A DNA stretch of 64,000 nt from NCBI RefSeq assembly GCF_024347215.1, contig NZ_AP025282.1, positions 4,712,001-4,776,000 on the forward strand, written 5' to 3'. Below the pieces are notes generated by a model. The model made no database searches. It saw only the letters and a list, made by a program, of their open reading frames with translations, and was not told where the DNA came from. Shown piece after piece: positions 62,243 to 64,000 of the stretch; the first letter of the stretch is position 1, and every line of letters starts with the position of its first letter. This DNA comes from Aliamphritea ceti (lineage in GTDB: Bacteria; Pseudomonadota; Gammaproteobacteria; Pseudomonadales; Balneatricaceae). Position numbers and translations under genes: made by a program.

Positions 62243-63070
62243 TTATTTCGCTTGACGACGACGTACGATTAACTTATCAGTACGCTTGTTCTTACGAGTC
62301 TTAAGACCTTTAGTCGGCATACCCCATGGAGACACAGGATGACGACCACCAGAAGTACGACCTTCACCACCACCATGTGGGTGATCAACAGGGTTCATAG
62401 CAACACCACGCACCGTTGGACGCACACCGCGCCAGCGCTTAGCACCAGCCTTACCCAGAGAGCGCAGGCTGTGTTCAGAGTTGCTTACTTCACCTAAAGT
62501 CGCACAACAGTCAATTAAGACTTTACGCATTTCACCAGAACGCAGACGCAAAGTTGCGTGCGCGCCTTCGCGTGCCACTAACTGAGCAGAAGTACCGGCA
62601 GAACGTGCAATTTGAGCACCCTTACCTGGCTTCATTTCAATACAGTGAACAACGCTACCTACTGGGATGTTCCGCAGCGGCAGGCAGTTACCTGGTTTAA
62701 TGTCAGCGTCCTGACCAGAAATTACACGGCTGCCAGCTTTCACGCCCTTAGGAGCAATGATGTAGCGGCGTTCACCGTCAGCGTATTTCAGCAGGGCGAT
62801 ATGTGCAGAACGGTTCGGATCGTATTCCAGACGCTCAACAACAGCAGGAATACCTTCTTTGTTACGACGGAAGTCGATCAGACGGTAATGCTGCTTGTGT
62901 CCGCCACCAATGTGACGAGTTGTGATGCGACCATAGGTATTACGACCACCGGTCTTGCTTTTCTTTTCGACCAGAGCAGCAAAAGGCTTGCCCTTGTGAA
63001 GATCGTTATTAACGACCTTAACAACGTGACGGCGGCCAGCAGAGGTCGGTTTAGATTTAACAATAGCCAT
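62243..63070 (-). CDS. rplB: 50S ribosomal protein L2
   Basis: L2 is needed for subunit association and peptide-bond formation. It has 275 residues. The catalytic-centre loop NPVDHPHGGGEGRTSGG near 225-240, with its conserved His, and the tail RTDKLIVRRR are intact. Confidence 0.98.
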   Translation of the reverse strand: MAIVKSKPTSAGRRHVVKVVNNDLHKGKPFAALVEKKSKTGGRNTYGRITTRHIGGGHKQHYRLIDFRRNKEGIPAVVERLEYDPNRSAHIALLKYADGERRYIIAPKGVKAGSRVISGQDADIKPGNCLPLRNIPVGSVVHCIEMKPGKGAQIARSAGTSAQLVAREGAHATLRLRSGEMRKVLIDCCATLGEVSNSEHSLRSLGKAGAKRWRGVRPTVRGVAMNPVDHPHGGGEGRTSGGRHPVSPWGMPTKGLKTRKNKRTDKLIVRRRQAK

Positions 63071-63084
63071 TCTTATAACCCCTC

Positions 63085-63381
63085 TTATTCGCCATCGATG
63101 AAGTCGATGTCGTGACCATCAGCCAGGCATACATATGCCTTACGAATGTTAGAGCGCTTACCCAAACCACGCTGAGTGCGTTTGGTTTTACCCTTCACGT
63201 TTACGATGTTCACGCCAGTTACTTTAACTTCAAATAGCTGTTCAACGGCCTTTTTAATTTCAGGCTTGGTTGCGTCAGCCGCTACACGGAACACAACCTG
63301 CTGAGAACCTTCAGCAACGATAGTCGCTTTCTCAGAAATGTGTGGACCTAGCAGTACTTGATAGATGCGTCCTTGGTTCAT
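63085..63381 (-). CDS. rplW: 50S ribosomal protein L23
   Basis: L23 is the docking site for trigger factor and SRP at the tunnel exit. It has 98 residues. LLGPHISEKATIVAEGSQQV and KVTGVNIVNVKGKTKR are diagnostic. Its ATG overlaps the rplD stop by four bases (ATGA). Confidence 0.98.
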   Translation of the reverse strand: MNQGRIYQVLLGPHISEKATIVAEGSQQVVFRVAADATKPEIKKAVEQLFEVKVTGVNIVNVKGKTKRTQRGLGKRSNIRKAYVCLADGHDIDFIDGE

Positions 63382-63983
63382 GCTAACGCCTCCTCAATTT
63401 TCTTAAGAGCAGCGACAGTAACCAGAACTTTATCGAAACCAACCAGACTAACAGGATCAATGCCAGCAGCGTCGCGTACGTCTACATGAGGTACGTTACG
63501 AGCAGCAAGATACAGATTCTGTTCTACATCTTCTGTAATCAGAAGAACATTAGCCAGTTCCAGCTCATTCAACTTAGCAACGAATTGCTTAGTCTTAGGC
63601 GCTTCTACGCTGAAGTTATCAACAATAACCAGACGCTCTTGACGAACCAACTCAGAGAAGATGCAACGCATAGCTGCGCGGTACATTTTCTTGTTTACTT
63701 TCTGAGTATGGCTACGTGGTGCAGCTGCGAAAGTCACACCACCAGTACGCCACAGAGGACTACGAATAGTACCGGCACGCGCACGGCCAGTACCTTTTTG
63801 ACGCCATGGCTTAGCACCACCACCGCTTACAGCGGCGCGGTTCTTTTGAGCCTTGGTGCCTTGACGACCACCGGCCAGGTACGCCGTAACGACCTGATGA
63901 ACCAGTGATTCATTGAATTCTTTACCAAACGCTAGGTCGGAAACTTCAACAGATCCGCCAGCTCCTGCAAGATTCAGATTCAT
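63378..63983 (-). CDS. rplD: 50S ribosomal protein L4
   Basis: A primary assembly protein lining the tunnel, and in E. coli the repressor of the S10 operon. It has 201 residues. The extended loop GGGAKPWRQKGTGRARAG (near 55-75) reaches the tunnel constriction. The S10 leader where L4 would act is outside the window. Confidence 0.97.
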   Translation of the reverse strand: MNLNLAGAGGSVEVSDLAFGKEFNESLVHQVVTAYLAGGRQGTKAQKNRAAVSGGGAKPWRQKGTGRARAGTIRSPLWRTGGVTFAAAPRSHTQKVNKKMYRAAMRCIFSELVRQERLVIVDNFSVEAPKTKQFVAKLNELELANVLLITEDVEQNLYLAARNVPHVDVRDAAGIDPVSLVGFDKVLVTVAALKKIEEALA

Positions 63984-63994
63984 TACAAACCCCC

Positions 63995-64000
63995 TTAGGC
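63995..64000 (-). CDS. rplC: Last two codons of a probable rplC (L3), truncated by the window edge
   Basis: The minus strand shows GCC then TAA, 11 bases before the rplD start. Alanine followed by a stop, directly before rplD, is where L3 ends in this cluster. Only position supports the name. Confidence 0.55.
   Translation of the reverse strand, partial: A

Overview
The window is chromosomal DNA of a gammaproteobacterium, most like the marine Oceanospirillales/Pseudomonadales side of the class (Neptunomonas, Amphritea and Neptuniibacter are plausible relatives, but the genus cannot be fixed from sequence alone). The evidence is the gene order priA-argS-ftsN-hslVU followed by ubiE-ubiJ, the ygfB-pepP-ubiH-ubiI cluster facing zapA-6S RNA-fau, hemCDXY divergent from argH, rho-ubiD-flavin reductase, and a complete S10/spc/alpha ribosomal block. 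These arrangements are familiar from Pseudomonas-like genomes. No phage, transposase, CRISPR array, tRNA or rRNA gene was seen.

Layout. 1-8 kb, mostly minus strand: a truncated secreted subtilase-like protein, phnN, a small membrane-anchored protein, ilvIH (branched-chain amino acids), an unknown 88-residue protein, rlmJ, a short malic enzyme and rpmE. 8-17 kb, plus strand: priA, argS, ftsN-like, hslVU, a DUF971 protein, ubiE and ubiJ. 17-27 kb is the most accessory part: hemJ with a decayed tandem copy of its own 5' end, an FAH-family hydrolase, ppnP, a GNAT acetyltransferase, a VOC protein, a lone periplasmic binding protein, serA, a small zinc-ribbon protein, a GAF-LuxR regulator, an aldo/keto reductase, rlmI and an isolated gcvH. 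27-34 kb: the ubiquinone hydroxylase/pepP/ygfB operon, then divergent zapB-like, zapA, 6S RNA and fau. 34-40 kb: a 41-residue membrane protein, an AEC-type permease, a GcvR-like ACT protein, a chemoreceptor and argH. 40-51 kb: hemCDXY, an iron-sulfur flavin reductase overlapping ubiD, rho, trxA, ppx and a bacteriohemerythrin. 51-64 kb, minus strand: rplQ-rpoA-rpsD-rpsK-rpsM (alpha), rpmJ-secY down to rplN (spc), and rpsQ to rplD (S10), with the last two codons of a probable rplC at the edge.

How the genes work together. Heme synthesis (hemC, hemD, hemX, hemY, hemJ) and ubiquinone synthesis (ubiE, ubiJ, ubiH, ubiI, ubiD and a possible flavin-reductase partner) account for much of the non-ribosomal content and support aerobic respiration. 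Serine/one-carbon metabolism appears as serA, gcvH, a GcvR-like protein and fau. Protein quality control and division are represented by hslVU, ftsN and zapA.

The sequence is mostly core genome, and I did not find a convincing new multi-gene system. The most unusual points are the in-frame tandem relic of the hemJ 5' end, the unusual hairpins that isolate rplN inside the ribosomal cluster, several long hairpins without U-tracts, an overlooked 41-residue membrane-protein gene, and the divergent subtilase-like protein cut by the window edge.
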